A stretch of DNA of 63,102 nucleotides from Clostridia bacterium (GCA_017621155.1 JAGATP010000009.1:1-63102); one strand, 5' to 3'. Counted from the stretch's first letter, positions 8,996-18,736 are shown. Translations and numbers: made by a program. The notes: generated by a model not told the origin, from the sequence alone.

Positions 8996-9499
8996 TTATT
9001 CGACGAGATAGCCCTTTTGTTTGAGTGCTTCCGCAATCCGATCGAGCGTTTCCGAACTGTCCGCCGCAATGAGGTGGTAGTGATACCCGCCCGTGATGTT
9101 CTTCAAAGGCCTGGAATTGCCCGAAAGCGCGTGGACGTAATCGGCAATGTGCGTCTTGTTTTCGATGTCGATGACCGCTTCGATTTTGCCGTATACCCTG
9201 TGATAGACGAACACCGTCTGCACCGCGCCGCCGAGGGCGACGATGGTGGAAAGCTCGTCTTCCGTCTGTTCGTCCGTATGGTAGACCTTGACGACCCGTT
9301 CGGACTTTGCGGGCTGATCGAACACATACCCCCGCGGCGTGGAGAGAATTTCGGGATGTTCGCTCTTCAAAGCGGAAATATCCTGCACGATGATCTGGCG
9401 GGAAACCCCGAAGAGTTCGGAAAACTTCCCCGCGGAAATGGGCTGTTTCGTCACCTGCAAGAGGTGTAATAGTTCCCTTCTCCTATCGAATACTCTCAT
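8996..9499 (-). CDS. niaR: NiaR, niacin-responsive repressor of NAD synthesis
   Basis: 167 residues. An N-terminal winged helix (RRRELLHLLQVTKQPISAGKFSELF, with the recognition segment GVSRQIIVQDISALK) is followed by a 3H domain carrying its conserved His positions: VYHRVYGKIEAVIDI, IADYVHALSG and TGGYHYHLI. NiaR represses NAD-synthesis genes when nicotinic acid is present. The start at 9499 overlaps the nadC stop as ATGA, marking it as the last gene of the nadABC operon that it should control; a matching operator lies before nadA. Confidence 0.9.
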   Translation of the reverse strand: MRVFDRRRELLHLLQVTKQPISAGKFSELFGVSRQIIVQDISALKSEHPEILSTPRGYVFDQPAKSERVVKVYHTDEQTEDELSTIVALGGAVQTVFVYHRVYGKIEAVIDIENKTHIADYVHALSGNSRPLKNITGGYHYHLIAADSSETLDRIAEALKQKGYLVE

Positions 9500-10356
9500 T
9501 CTTCCACCGCCCGCAAGTGTTTTAAGGAGACGTCGAGAATGGGCGCGGAGTGCGTGAGCGCGCCGCTCGAAATGTAGTCCACGCCGATCGCCGTAAGCCT
9601 TGCGACGTTCTCCTTCGTCACGTTGCCCGAGCACTCCGTCTCCGCCCGATGATCGATGATGCGAATCGCCTCTTTCATCTCGTCCACGGACATATTGTCG
9701 AGCATGATGATATCGGCGCCCGCCTCGACCGCCTCTTTGACCATAGCGAGATTTTCCACCTCGATTTCGATCTTGCGGACGAAGGGCGCGTAAGCCTTTG
9801 CCATTTCCACCGCACGCTTCACCGATCCCGCCGCGCCGATGTGATTGTCCTTTAAGAGAATGCCGTCCGAAAGGTTGTAGCGGTGGTTATAGCCTCCCCC
9901 CGCCCTGACGGCGTACTTTTCGAAAATGCGCATGTTGGGGGTCGTCTTTCTCGTATCGAGAAGCTTCGTCTTCGTCCCCTTTAAAAGATCGGCAACCTGC
10001 CTCGTATACGTCGCGATGCCGCTCATTCTCTGCAAATAATTGAGCGCGGTGCGCTCTCCCGAAAGGAGAACGCGAATATCGCCCGTGACGGTGGCGAGAA
10101 GGTCGCCCTTTTTCACCTCGTCCCCGTCCTTGCAATGGAGAACGACTTCCGTCTTGGGATCGAGGAGCAAAAAGGTGCGCTCGAACACCCAAAGTCCCGC
10201 AATGACGCCGTCCTGCTTGCACAGCAGATCGACCGTCCCCTTTTTGTATTCGGGCATGACCGCATTCGTCGTCACGTCCTCGTTGGAAATATCCTCCCTT
10301 AAAGCCTGCTTGATCAGCTCGTCGACGTGCAGTAAATTGGTGATGGGATTATTCAT
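9496..10356 (-). CDS. nadC: Nicotinate-nucleotide pyrophosphorylase (quinolinate phosphoribosyltransferase)
   Basis: 286 residues from the ATG at 10356. It carries the signature run TRKTTPNMRIFEKYAV, GGGYNHRYNLSDGILLKDNH and the barrel loop ADIIMLDNMS. The enzyme converts quinolinate and PRPP to nicotinate mononucleotide, CO2 and PPi. The start overlaps the end of nadB by 8 bp and its stop overlaps niaR by 4 bp, so the operon is tightly coupled. Confidence 0.95.
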   Translation of the reverse strand: MNNPITNLLHVDELIKQALREDISNEDVTTNAVMPEYKKGTVDLLCKQDGVIAGLWVFERTFLLLDPKTEVVLHCKDGDEVKKGDLLATVTGDIRVLLSGERTALNYLQRMSGIATYTRQVADLLKGTKTKLLDTRKTTPNMRIFEKYAVRAGGGYNHRYNLSDGILLKDNHIGAAGSVKRAVEMAKAYAPFVRKIEIEVENLAMVKEAVEAGADIIMLDNMSVDEMKEAIRIIDHRAETECSGNVTKENVARLTAIGVDYISSGALTHSAPILDVSLKHLRAVEE

Positions 10357-11611
10357 GGCGTTGTCTCTCCTTTTCGATTTCTTCCAATACGATTTTTTTA
10401 AACTGTTCGGTATCCCGCTCATACGAACAGGAAACGTCGGGAAGTTCTTTGGATTCTCTCCCGATCTTCAAAGCCGCCTTTTTGGCAAAGACAAGGCTTT
10501 CGAGCAGGGAATTGCTGGCAAGTCTGTTCCTGCCGTGCACCCCGTTGCAGCTCGTTTCCCCCACGGCGTACAATCGCGGCATTGCCGTCATGGAGTCCCG
10601 ATCGACCGCAATTCCGCCCATGAAATAGTGCTGCGCGGGCACGACGGGAATGGGCTCTTCAAAGACGTTGTACCCCTCCTCCTCGCACTTCTTGACGATG
10701 GTGGGGAAGTGACTTTGAATCTCCTCCCTGCCGATCGGGCGCATGTCGAGGCGAACGTAGGGCATATCGTCCTTTTTCATCTGCTCGCGGATTGCCTGCG
10801 TCACGACGTCCCGCGGTCGGAGCTCGTCGGTAAAGCGATTGCCCGCTTTGTCGATGAGAATCGCCCCTTCTCCCCGAACGCTCTCGGAAATGAGAAAGCG
10901 CCTTCCCCTCTTTTTCGAATAGAGGGTGGTGGGATGAATCTGAATGTAATCGACGTGTTTCAGGGGAATGCCGTGCCGCAAACAGATGGCAAGGGAGTCC
11001 CCCGTCAGGCAACGGAAATTCGTCGAATGCCGAAAGAGTCCGCCGATTCCGCCCGTAGCGAGCACCGTATGCGGGGCGCGATAGCAGGTAATTTTCCCCG
11101 TCTTGTTGTCCCTTGCGGCAACGCCGTAGCACTCCTTGCCGTCCGTCAGAATATCGACCATGGTCGTATGGGGCAAAAGGGTGACATTCCCCATCCGCTT
11201 CACTTTTCTAAGAAGGTGAGAGGTGATCTCCTTGCCCGTGCAGTCCTCATGGTAGAGAATGCGGGGCGAACGGTGCGCGCCCTCCCGCGTAAAGACGAAG
11301 TTGCCTTTTTCGTCCCGCGTAAAGCGCACGCCGCATTCGACAAGCTCCGAAATAATCTCCTGCGAGGCTCTGAGCATGGTATCCACGGACGTCCGATCGT
11401 TCTCGTAATGCCCCGCGCGCATGGTATCTTCGAAGTACTCCTCGTAATCGAAGTCCCCGCGGAGCATACAGATGCCCCCCTGCGCCAAAAAGGAATCGCT
11501 GCTGCGAAGCCCCTCTTTGGATAAGATTAAAATTTTGTAATCGGCAGGCAGGTGCATGGCGGTAAACAGTCCGCCCACGCCCGCGCCGACGATGACGACG
11601 TCGTAATTCAT
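10349..11611 (-). CDS. nadB: L-aspartate oxidase
   Basis: 420 residues from the ATG at 11611, two bases below the nadA stop. It has an FAD-binding GAGVGG near residue 10, SFLAQGGI, the active-site region EGAHRSPRILYHEDCTG and the second flavin motif VLATGGIGGLF. It oxidises aspartate to iminoaspartate, the substrate of NadA. At 420 residues it is shorter than the proteobacterial enzyme (about 540) because the C-terminal helical domain is reduced, as is common in Firmicutes. In anaerobes fumarate is the usual electron acceptor. Confidence 0.95.
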   Translation of the reverse strand: MNYDVVIVGAGVGGLFTAMHLPADYKILILSKEGLRSSDSFLAQGGICMLRGDFDYEEYFEDTMRAGHYENDRTSVDTMLRASQEIISELVECGVRFTRDEKGNFVFTREGAHRSPRILYHEDCTGKEITSHLLRKVKRMGNVTLLPHTTMVDILTDGKECYGVAARDNKTGKITCYRAPHTVLATGGIGGLFRHSTNFRCLTGDSLAICLRHGIPLKHVDYIQIHPTTLYSKKRGRRFLISESVRGEGAILIDKAGNRFTDELRPRDVVTQAIREQMKKDDMPYVRLDMRPIGREEIQSHFPTIVKKCEEEGYNVFEEPIPVVPAQHYFMGGIAVDRDSMTAMPRLYAVGETSCNGVHGRNRLASNSLLESLVFAKKAALKIGRESKELPDVSCSYERDTEQFKKIVLEEIEKERQRHE

Positions 11612-11612
11612 A

Positions 11613-12515
11613 TTATTTCCCCAGCCGCAGCATCTCTTGGAGCGGCGCTCTCGCCTCATCTGCCCGATCGGGAAGGGGCACTTCGGGCACCTTTCCCTCC
11701 AGTGCGTCGAGGACGGATTGAAGGGTGATCAGCTTCATGTTCGGGCAAAGCAACCGATCGGACATCAGGAAGAACTCCTTATCGGGATTGTCCTGCGTCA
11801 GGCGGTAAAAAATGCCCATCTCCGTACCGATGATAAATTGCTTTTCGCCGCTCTTATGAGCGTAGTCGAGAATTTCGGCGGTGCTACCCACGAAATCGGC
11901 AAGCTCCACTACCTCTTTTCTGCATTCGGGGTGCACGAGCACGAGGGCGGAAGGGTGTTCCGCCTTTGCCCGCAAGACGTCCTCCTTCGTGACGGCGTTG
12001 TGCCTCGGACAAAATCCCCCGCAGGAAATAAAGTTTTTTTCGGGCACTTGCTCCTTTACAAAGCGACCCAAATTATCGTCGGGGATAAAGTAAATGTTCT
12101 TTTGCGGGAGGGCTTTCACGATTCTGACCGCATTGGAGGAAGTGACGCAGACGTCCGAATGCGCCTTTAATTCCGCCGTCGAATTGACGTAGGCGACGAC
12201 GGCAAGGTCATCCACCTCCCTTCTCACCCGCTCGATTTCCGCCACGCTCGCCATGTGCGCCATGGGGCAATCCGCCTTGGGCGCGGGGAGATATACCGTC
12301 TTTTCGGGAGAGAGGAGCTTTGCGCTCTCCCCCATAAAGCGGACGCCGCAAAAGACGATGACGTCGCAGGGAAGCCCCGCCGCCTTCTTGGCAAGGGCGT
12401 AAGAATCCCCCGTATAATCGGCAATTTCCTGTACTTCGTCCGCCACGTAATAGTGTGCTAAAATGACGGCGTTTCTTTTCTGTTTCAATGCTTGGATGCG
12501 TTCCTTGATTTCCAT
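11613..12515 (-). CDS. nadA: Quinolinate synthase (4Fe-4S)
   Basis: 300 residues of the short NadA type. It starts MEIKERIQALKQKRNAV with the HYYVADEVQEIADYTGDS segment. Cysteines in FCGVRFM, SCGGFCPRHN and LCPNMKLI fit the three ligands of the 4Fe-4S cluster. It condenses iminoaspartate with dihydroxyacetone phosphate to quinolinate. First gene of nadA-nadB-nadC-niaR, with its own consensus promoter and a NiaR-like operator. Confidence 0.95.
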   Translation of the reverse strand: MEIKERIQALKQKRNAVILAHYYVADEVQEIADYTGDSYALAKKAAGLPCDVIVFCGVRFMGESAKLLSPEKTVYLPAPKADCPMAHMASVAEIERVRREVDDLAVVAYVNSTAELKAHSDVCVTSSNAVRIVKALPQKNIYFIPDDNLGRFVKEQVPEKNFISCGGFCPRHNAVTKEDVLRAKAEHPSALVLVHPECRKEVVELADFVGSTAEILDYAHKSGEKQFIIGTEMGIFYRLTQDNPDKEFFLMSDRLLCPNMKLITLQSVLDALEGKVPEVPLPDRADEARAPLQEMLRLGK

Positions 12516-12543
12516 AGCAAACCTCTTCTATTGAATTGACAGT

Positions 12544-12572
12544 AGTATACAATAAAACTTTACACCTGTCAA
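12544..12572 (-). promoter_or_regulatory. nadA promoter with overlapping NiaR-like operator
   Basis: TTGACA (12567-12572), 17 bp, TATACT (12544-12549), a near-perfect sigma-A promoter. TTTACACCTGTCAA (12559-12572) is an imperfect dyad matching the GACACCTGTC-like core reported for NiaR sites, and it covers the -35. A second TTGACAG half-site lies just downstream (12537-12543). Repression by NiaR is inferred. Confidence 0.75.
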
Positions 12573-12621
12573 GTTCTTTGATCTATCTTTTCGAGAAAGG
12601 CAAAAACTTTTTTTGCAAACC

Positions 12622-12650
12622 TTGTCTTTTTTTCCAAAATATGCTATACT
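12622..12650 (+). promoter_or_regulatory. Promoter of the 2-hydroxyacid dehydrogenase gene
   Basis: TTGTCT (12622-12627), 17 bp, TATACT (12645-12650); GGAGG stands 4-5 nt before the ATG at 12669. Confidence 0.75.
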
Positions 12651-12668
12651 TTCGGGGCAGGAGGAGTT

Positions 12669-13616
12669 ATGAAGATTACCGTTCTCGATTTTTGCACCGT
12701 CACCAAGGACGGAGACGTCGATTTTGAGCGATTGGAAGCGCTCGGAGAGGTCAGATACGACGACCTCGTTTCCGAAGAGGAAATTCTAAAAAAGTACGCC
12801 GACAGCGAGGTCTTTCTCATCAACAAGGCAAAGATGACGGAAAAAGTCATCGCCGGTTGCAAACACCTCAGATACATCGGCACGTTTGCGACGGGATACA
12901 ACAACGTCGATACGGACGCCTGCAAGCGATACGGCGTCACCCTCTGCAACGCGCCCGCCTATTCCACGAACGCCGTAGCACAGCACACCTTTTCTCTGCT
13001 TTTGAACTGCATGGAAAATACCGACCGCTACATCGCGTCCGTCGCGCGGGGAGATTGGGTCAAGAGCAGGAGCTTTTCTTATTTTGCCTATCCCATGGAG
13101 GAGCTGTGCGGCAAGACAATGGGCATCGTCGGATACGGCAACATCGGAAGCGCCGTCGCCGCCATCGCAAGCGCCTTCGGCATGAAGGTGCTCGTCTGCA
13201 CGCGGAGCAAGCGCCCCTGCCCCTATCCCTTGGTGGATTTTACCACCCTTCTCAAGGAAGCGGACGTCCTTTCCCTCCACTGTCCCCTGACGAAGGACAA
13301 TAAAAAGCTCATCGACGAGGACGCCCTCGCCCGCATGAAGCAAAGCGCCTATCTCATCAACACCGCGCGGGGAGGACTCGTCGACGAAGAGGCGCTCGCC
13401 CGCGCCCTCAACGAGGGAATCATCGCGGGAGCGGGGCTGGACGTCATGACGGACGAACCCATGAAGGCGGACAATCCCCTTCTTTTTGCCAAAAACTGTC
13501 GCATCACCCCGCACGTCGCATGGGCGCCTCTGGAAACGAGGAAACGACTCTTTGACATCGTGCTCGACAATTTAAAATCATTCTATGAAGGAAACCCGAA
13601 AAACGTCATCGTATGA
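12669..13616 (+). CDS. D-2-hydroxyacid dehydrogenase (hydroxypyruvate reductase-like)
   Basis: 315 residues of the NAD-dependent D-isomer 2-hydroxyacid dehydrogenase family. The Rossmann core has GYGNIGSAVAAIASAFG. The catalytic set is Arg in NTARGGLVDE, Glu in VMTDEP and His in TPHVAWAP. It reduces a 2-keto acid such as glyoxylate, hydroxypyruvate or pyruvate; the substrate cannot be fixed. It is transcribed alone, divergent from nadA, and shares a bidirectional terminator with the protease gene. Confidence 0.9.
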   Translation: MKITVLDFCTVTKDGDVDFERLEALGEVRYDDLVSEEEILKKYADSEVFLINKAKMTEKVIAGCKHLRYIGTFATGYNNVDTDACKRYGVTLCNAPAYSTNAVAQHTFSLLLNCMENTDRYIASVARGDWVKSRSFSYFAYPMEELCGKTMGIVGYGNIGSAVAAIASAFGMKVLVCTRSKRPCPYPLVDFTTLLKEADVLSLHCPLTKDNKKLIDEDALARMKQSAYLINTARGGLVDEEALARALNEGIIAGAGLDVMTDEPMKADNPLLFAKNCRITPHVAWAPLETRKRLFDIVLDNLKSFYEGNPKNVIV

Positions 13617-13617
13617 A

Positions 13618-13643
13618 AAAAACCGCACTACCATGCGGTTTTT
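13618..13643. terminator. Bidirectional terminator
   Basis: AAAAACCGCA pairs with TGCGGTTTTT around a 6-nt loop, between two convergent genes. Confidence 0.9.
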
Positions 13644-13660
13644 CTTCGATAGAAAAGCTT

Positions 13661-15046
13661 TTAATTGATGACAGACAGATATTCGTCGGTAAATTGGAAG
13701 GTAAGATCTTCGTACTTCCCGTCGCGCAATACCCTCAGCACCACGGTATCGCCCGAACGAACGGTCAGCATAAGGTCTACGACCTGGAATCTCCTGGTGA
13801 TGGGATGCGTTTCTCCGTCGATGGTCAGGGAAACGATGATGTCTCCCGCTTTGACGACGCCCTGCCCGATCGAGCCTTCCGTCACCTTTTCCACTCTGAC
13901 CTGCTCCTCGATGCGGGCGATGCCTGCCGCCTCGTCATAGACGCTCTTCGAAGAGTAAGTACTCACCTCGATGCCGATCAATGCCTTTTTCACCTTGAGA
14001 TTTTCCTCTCCGTCGCAATGATCGATGATGTTCTCGACGACGTATTTCGCGAGGGTTGAAGGAATGGCGTATCCGATTCCCTCGACGGTTTCCGTCACCA
14101 TCTTCGCATTGACGATGCCGATCAGCTTTCCCTCCGCGTTGAAGAGTCCGCCGCCCGAATTGCCCTCGTTGATGGAAGCGTCCGTCCGCATGACGCGGAA
14201 GGTCACGCTAGTCGCCTTATCCGCCCCCTTCATGGTAATGTATTCGGAATCCACGCTGACAATACCCGAAGCCACGGAAATGCCGTTCGCAGCAGGGTTG
14301 CCGATGGTAATCGCCGCCTCTCCGACGGCAATCTCGTTCGAATCGGCGATTTGCACTGCGCGCGCGTCGCTGCTCTTTAGAATGTCGCTGTCCGTTACTT
14401 TGAGAACTGCCAAATCATAGTTGAGCGAACCGCCGACGTAAGTACAGGCGATATAGTTGGTTGAAGGGCCTCTGTGCGGCTCCATGCCGTAAAGGTAGCA
14501 ATAGATGTCGGGAGAAACGCCCGTATTGCTGTCCGCATCGTAAACGACGTGATAGTTCGTGACGATGTAAGCGTCGCCGCCCTCCTTTTCGTAGATGACG
14601 CCCGATCCTGCCGAAGTGTAGGAAGAGGTCGTCTCCTGCGACTGTCCCCAAGGGCCGTAAATGATCTGCGTCTTTGTGAACTCCGCGAATACGCTGACGA
14701 CGGAAAGAAGCGCCCGATTGATGTTTGCCGAATTGTCCATGGCAGTGCCGTCGAGCGACGCATTCAGGTATTCCTTTAAAAAGTCGAGATAACTCCCCGT
14801 ATAGCCGTTTTTTTGCGCGCTCTCATACAGATCGTCGAGGGAAAACGAGGTATTATCCGCCTTCAAAGAATCCAGCCATTCCTGTTCCGTTCCCACAAAT
14901 CCGTGATCGACCGCAATTTCATATGCGGATTTTCCATTCTTTCCGTCTTTTCCGTCTTCTCCGTTCGTGCCGAACGAACATCCGACAATGGACGCCACGC
15001 AAGCGGCGGCAAGAACGCCGCAAACGGCCGTTTTCAAAAGTCTCAT
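13661..15046 (-). CDS. HtrA-like trypsin-family serine protease, lipoprotein
   Basis: 461 residues from the ATG at 15046, chosen because it opens a lipoprotein signal (positive N-terminus, hydrophobic stretch, VGC lipobox). A short Gly-Lys/Asp-rich linker (GEDGKDGKNGKSAYEIAV) common in Clostridia surface proteins follows. The protease domain has the triad His in VTNYHVV, Asp in YDLAVLKV and Ser in NEGNSGGGLF. A C-terminal PDZ-like part (KAGDIIVSLTIDG) closes it. It probably degrades or refolds damaged exported proteins on the outer face of the membrane. Confidence 0.9.
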   Translation of the reverse strand: MRLLKTAVCGVLAAACVASIVGCSFGTNGEDGKDGKNGKSAYEIAVDHGFVGTEQEWLDSLKADNTSFSLDDLYESAQKNGYTGSYLDFLKEYLNASLDGTAMDNSANINRALLSVVSVFAEFTKTQIIYGPWGQSQETTSSYTSAGSGVIYEKEGGDAYIVTNYHVVYDADSNTGVSPDIYCYLYGMEPHRGPSTNYIACTYVGGSLNYDLAVLKVTDSDILKSSDARAVQIADSNEIAVGEAAITIGNPAANGISVASGIVSVDSEYITMKGADKATSVTFRVMRTDASINEGNSGGGLFNAEGKLIGIVNAKMVTETVEGIGYAIPSTLAKYVVENIIDHCDGEENLKVKKALIGIEVSTYSSKSVYDEAAGIARIEEQVRVEKVTEGSIGQGVVKAGDIIVSLTIDGETHPITRRFQVVDLMLTVRSGDTVVLRVLRDGKYEDLTFQFTDEYLSVIN

Positions 15047-15171
15047 CTGTTTTTTGCTCCTTATTTGGTCTACGCCCTTATAGTATAGCATATATTTTAC
15101 GATTTGCTGACTGTTTTTTGAAAATTTCATGAAAAATTTTTATGATTTTTTTCAAAAAAAGAAAAATACTA

Positions 15172-15207
15172 TATCTTGTGTCCTCTGACAAAAATTAACA
15201 CAAGATA
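15172..15207. promoter_or_regulatory. Inverted repeat upstream of pflA
   Basis: TATCTTGTGT (15172-15181) and ACACAAGATA (15198-15207) are perfect 10-bp arms 16 bp apart, ending 24 bp before the pflA -35 and lying in the divergent space between the protease gene and pflA. A two-half operator or a cruciform is possible; the binding protein is unknown. Confidence 0.5.
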
Positions 15208-15231
15208 AAGCGTTTTTTTGCGTTCAAACGG

Positions 15232-15260
15232 TTGACTTTCTGCGCAAAATAAGGTATGAT
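15232..15260 (+). promoter_or_regulatory. pflA promoter
   Basis: TTGACT (15232-15237), 17 bp, TATGAT (15255-15260), 18 nt before the GTG start. Confidence 0.75.
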
Positions 15261-15278
15261 GAAACTCCGAGGTATCAT

Positions 15279-15974
15279 GTGAAAGGAAACATTCATTCAA
15301 CCGAATCCTTCGGGACGGTAGACGGGCCGTCCATCCGCTTTGTGGTGTTCACCATGGGCTGCCCCTTGCGCTGCCGATACTGTCACAATCCCGACACCTG
15401 GAAGGGCGAAGGAATGCAGATAGAGGCAAAAGCGCTGATGGAGGAAATCTTAAAATACCGCTCATACATTCAAGGCGTGACCGTCAGCGGGGGAGAGCCT
15501 CTCCTTCAGCCGAAGTTCTGCGAGGAGCTGTTTACCCTCTGCAAGCAAAACGGCTTAGACACCGCGCTCGACACCTCCGGCTATCCCTTTGACGGGACGG
15601 ACAAATTCGACGCGCTCATCGATCTGACCGATTATTTCCTGCTCGACATCAAGCACATCGACGAGGAAAAATGCCGAAGCATCACGGGGAAGGGTGCAAA
15701 AAACACCCTCGCCTTTGCAAAATACTTAAGCGACAAGGGCAAAACCATCTGGATTCGGCACGTCCTCTTTTCGGGAACGGACAACGACGAAGATTTAAAG
15801 AGGACGAGGGCGTTCATCGACACGCTGAAAACGGTGGAAAAGGTACAAGTGCTCCCCTATCATACGCTGGGGAAGAGCAAGTACGAAAAGCTGGGGATCC
15901 CCTATCCCCTGACCGAAGAGCCGCCGAGCAAAGAGCGCATCGCGCATGCGAAGGAAATTTTAGGGGCAAACTAA
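15279..15974 (+). CDS. pflA: Pyruvate formate-lyase activating enzyme (radical SAM)
   Basis: 231 residues starting at GTG 15279, with GAGG 7 nt upstream; no better start exists because the first residues (GNIHSTESFGTVDGPSIR) are the conserved PflA N-terminus. The radical-SAM cluster ligands are C28, C32 and C35 (CPLRCRYC), followed by VSGGEPLLQ. It uses S-adenosylmethionine to place the glycyl radical on PflB. It precedes pflB by 25 bp in one operon. Confidence 0.95.
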   Translation: MKGNIHSTESFGTVDGPSIRFVVFTMGCPLRCRYCHNPDTWKGEGMQIEAKALMEEILKYRSYIQGVTVSGGEPLLQPKFCEELFTLCKQNGLDTALDTSGYPFDGTDKFDALIDLTDYFLLDIKHIDEEKCRSITGKGAKNTLAFAKYLSDKGKTIWIRHVLFSGTDNDEDLKRTRAFIDTLKTVEKVQVLPYHTLGKSKYEKLGIPYPLTEEPPSKERIAHAKEILGAN

Positions 15975-15999
15975 GTATTAAATTTTTAGGAGATACAAA

Positions 16000-18249
16000 A
16001 TGGAAACAAAGGCATGGGAGGGTTTTGTCCCCGGAGCGTGGCAGCAGAGCGTCAACGTTCGGGACTTTATCCAGAAAAACTATACCCCTTACGAGGGTAA
16101 CGGCGATTTCTTGGCGCCGGCTACCGAGGATACCAAAAAGCTTTGGGAGATCGTCTGCGACCTCTCCAAAAAAGAGCGGGAAGCGGGCGGCGTGCTGAAG
16201 GCGGACACTTCCATCGTCTCGACCCTGACCTCGCACAAGGCGGGCTATCTCGACAAATCGCTCGAAAAGATCGTAGGTTTGCAGACGGACGAGCCGTTCA
16301 AGCGCTCCTTGCAGCCCTTCGGCGGGATCAAAATGGCGGAGCAGGCGCTCGGCATGTACGGTTATGAGATTGATCCCGAAGTCAAGTTCATCTTTACCCA
16401 TTACAGAAAGACGCACAATCAGGGCGTTTACGACGCCTATACCCCCGAAATGCGGGCGGCGAGAAAGGCGCATATCCTGACGGGACTTCCCGACACGTAC
16501 GGACGGGGCAGAATCGTCGGCGATTATCGGAGAGTCGCCCTTTACGGCATCGATTTTCTCATTGCCGAAAAGGAGCAGGACAAGAAAAAGAAGGTCGGCG
16601 TCATGAAGCCCGAGCTCGTGCGGGACAGAGAGGAGCTTACCGATCAGATCAACGCCTTAAAGGCGCTCAAGGAAATGGCGCTTTCCTACGGAATCGACAT
16701 TTCCCGCCCCGCGGAGAATGCAAGAGAAGCCGTTCAATTCCTCTATTTCGGCTATCTCGGTGCGGTTAAGGATCAGAACGGCGCGGCGATGTCCATCGGC
16801 AGGACGAGCACCTTCCTCGATATTTACATTGAGCGCGACCTCAAAGCAGGCACGATCACCGAATCGGAAGCGCAGGAGCTCATCGATCAATACGTCATGA
16901 AGCTCCGCATCGTGAAGTTTATGCGCATCAAGGAGTACAACGAGCTTTTCTCCGGAGATCCTACTTGGGTGACGGAATCGGTCGGAGGCATGGGAGAGGA
17001 CGGACGTCCCCTCGTCACCAAAAACTCCTTCCGCATTCTGCACACGCTCGACAATTTAGGCCCTGCGCCCGAACCCAACCTGACCATTCTCTGGTCGGAG
17101 CAGCTCCCCGAGGCGTTCAAGCGCTTCTGCGCCGATCTGTCCATCCGCACCTCTGCCATTCAGTACGAGAGCGACGATCTGATGCGACCCCTGATGGGAG
17201 ACGATTACTGCATCGCCTGCTGCGTCTCCTGCATGAGAGTGGGCAAGGATATGCAGTTCTTCGGGGCGAGAGCCAACCTCGCGAAGTGCCTTCTCTATGC
17301 CATCAACGGCGGCAAAGACGAGCTCTTAAAGGACAAAAACGGCAAGCCCATGCAGGTTTCCCCCGTCATGGAAGGCATTACCTCCGACGTGCTCGACTTT
17401 GACGAGGTCATGGAAAAGTACGACAAGATGATGGATTGGCTCGCCGATCTCTACGTCAACGTTCTCAACCTCATCCACTACATGCACGACAAGTATTCTT
17501 ACGAAGCGTTGGAAATGGCGTTGCATGACACCGAAGTGCGGAGATTCTTCGCGACGGGCATTGCGGGACTTTCCTGCGCTGTCGATTCCCTCTCCGCCAT
17601 CAAGTACGCGAAGGTGACGGCAATTCGGGATGAAGACGGGCTGGTCGTCGATTACAAGACGGAGGGAGACTTCCCCAAGTACGGCAACAACGACGACAGA
17701 GTGGATGAGCTTGCGGTCAACCTCGTCAATTCCTTCATGGAAAAGGTGCGCTCGCACTACACCTATCGCGACAGCGTGCCGACGACCTCCATTCTCACCA
17801 TCACTTCGAACGTGGTATACGGCAAGAAGACGGGAAACACCCCCGACGGAAGGCGTGCGGGCGAGCCTTTGGCGCCCGGTGCAAACCCCATGCACGGCAG
17901 AGATACCCACGGAGCGCTCGCTTCCCTCGAATCGGTGGCAAAGCTCCCCTATCTGAATGCCCGCGACGGAATTTCCAACACCTTCTCCATCACCCCCGTA
18001 TCCCTCGGCTCGGACAAGGAGAGCGCGAATCGGAATCTCACGAGAATGCTCGACGGCTATATGAAGAACGGCGGACATCACCTGAATGTGAATGTATTCA
18101 ACCGCGAAATGCTGCTCGACGCGCAGAAGCACCCCGAGCTGTATCCGCAGCTCACCATTCGCGTTTCGGGCTATGCCGTCAACTTCATTAAGCTCACGAA
18201 AGAGCAGCAGGACGACGTCATTTCCCGTACCATTCACGAACACCTTTGA
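16000..18249 (+). CDS. pflB: Pyruvate formate-lyase (formate acetyltransferase)
   Basis: 749 residues, full length. The catalytic pair C407-C408 lies in IACCVSC, and the glycyl-radical loop RVSGYAVNF places the radical on G724. It converts pyruvate and CoA to acetyl-CoA and formate in mixed-acid fermentation and only works without oxygen. AGGAG precedes the ATG by 7 nt. The canonical radical motif and pflA linkage make it PFL rather than a diol or choline lyase. Confidence 0.97.
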   Translation: METKAWEGFVPGAWQQSVNVRDFIQKNYTPYEGNGDFLAPATEDTKKLWEIVCDLSKKEREAGGVLKADTSIVSTLTSHKAGYLDKSLEKIVGLQTDEPFKRSLQPFGGIKMAEQALGMYGYEIDPEVKFIFTHYRKTHNQGVYDAYTPEMRAARKAHILTGLPDTYGRGRIVGDYRRVALYGIDFLIAEKEQDKKKKVGVMKPELVRDREELTDQINALKALKEMALSYGIDISRPAENAREAVQFLYFGYLGAVKDQNGAAMSIGRTSTFLDIYIERDLKAGTITESEAQELIDQYVMKLRIVKFMRIKEYNELFSGDPTWVTESVGGMGEDGRPLVTKNSFRILHTLDNLGPAPEPNLTILWSEQLPEAFKRFCADLSIRTSAIQYESDDLMRPLMGDDYCIACCVSCMRVGKDMQFFGARANLAKCLLYAINGGKDELLKDKNGKPMQVSPVMEGITSDVLDFDEVMEKYDKMMDWLADLYVNVLNLIHYMHDKYSYEALEMALHDTEVRRFFATGIAGLSCAVDSLSAIKYAKVTAIRDEDGLVVDYKTEGDFPKYGNNDDRVDELAVNLVNSFMEKVRSHYTYRDSVPTTSILTITSNVVYGKKTGNTPDGRRAGEPLAPGANPMHGRDTHGALASLESVAKLPYLNARDGISNTFSITPVSLGSDKESANRNLTRMLDGYMKNGGHHLNVNVFNREMLLDAQKHPELYPQLTIRVSGYAVNFIKLTKEQQDDVISRTIHEHL

Positions 18250-18695
18250 GAAGCGTTCCGCTTCACCAAGTAGTACGGACAGGCTTTCGGTAACGTGACG
18301 GGATGGCGTTCCCGTCACGTTAAAAAGGCAAACTGTTCGGCAAAACGTTCCGCTGAAACGTTCCGTTTCATCAAGAAGCGTTCCGCTTCACCAAGTAGTC
18401 AACAGGCTATATGGACGGGCGCGGTGTATAGACACCGCGCCCTTAAATTTACCCAAGCGTTTGTTCTGCTTTCTTCTTTCGTCTTCCCGACGGGGCGTTC
18501 CGGTTTATCAAGTAGTCAACAGGCTATACGGACGGGCGCGGTGCAGAAGCGTTCCGCTTCACCAAGTAGTACGGACAAGCTCTCGGTAACGCGACGGGAT
18601 GGTGTTCCCGTCACGTTAAAAAAGCAAACTGTTCGGCAAAACGTTCCGCTGAAACGTTCCGTTTCATCAAGAAGCGTTCCGTTTCACCAAGTAGT
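18250..18695. repeat. 150-bp direct repeats made of mini-hairpins
   Basis: 18250-18399 and 18546-18695 are two nearly identical 150-bp copies. Each contains three 6-bp-stem, TTC-loop hairpins of the form GAAGCGTTCCGCTTC or GAAACGTTCCGTTTC, followed by A(C/T)CAAG, in most cases AGTAGT-ended, plus a longer hairpin around CGTGACGGG...CCCGTCACG. Between them CAAGTAGTCAACAGGCTATA recurs with a GGGCGCGGTG tail, first as an 11-bp-stem hairpin (18419-18441). No protein-coding gene is credible here. Confidence 0.85.
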
Positions 18696-18736
18696 AGGGC
18701 AGGGTGCCCCTTCCCATTAGTAAACAAGCTAAACGT

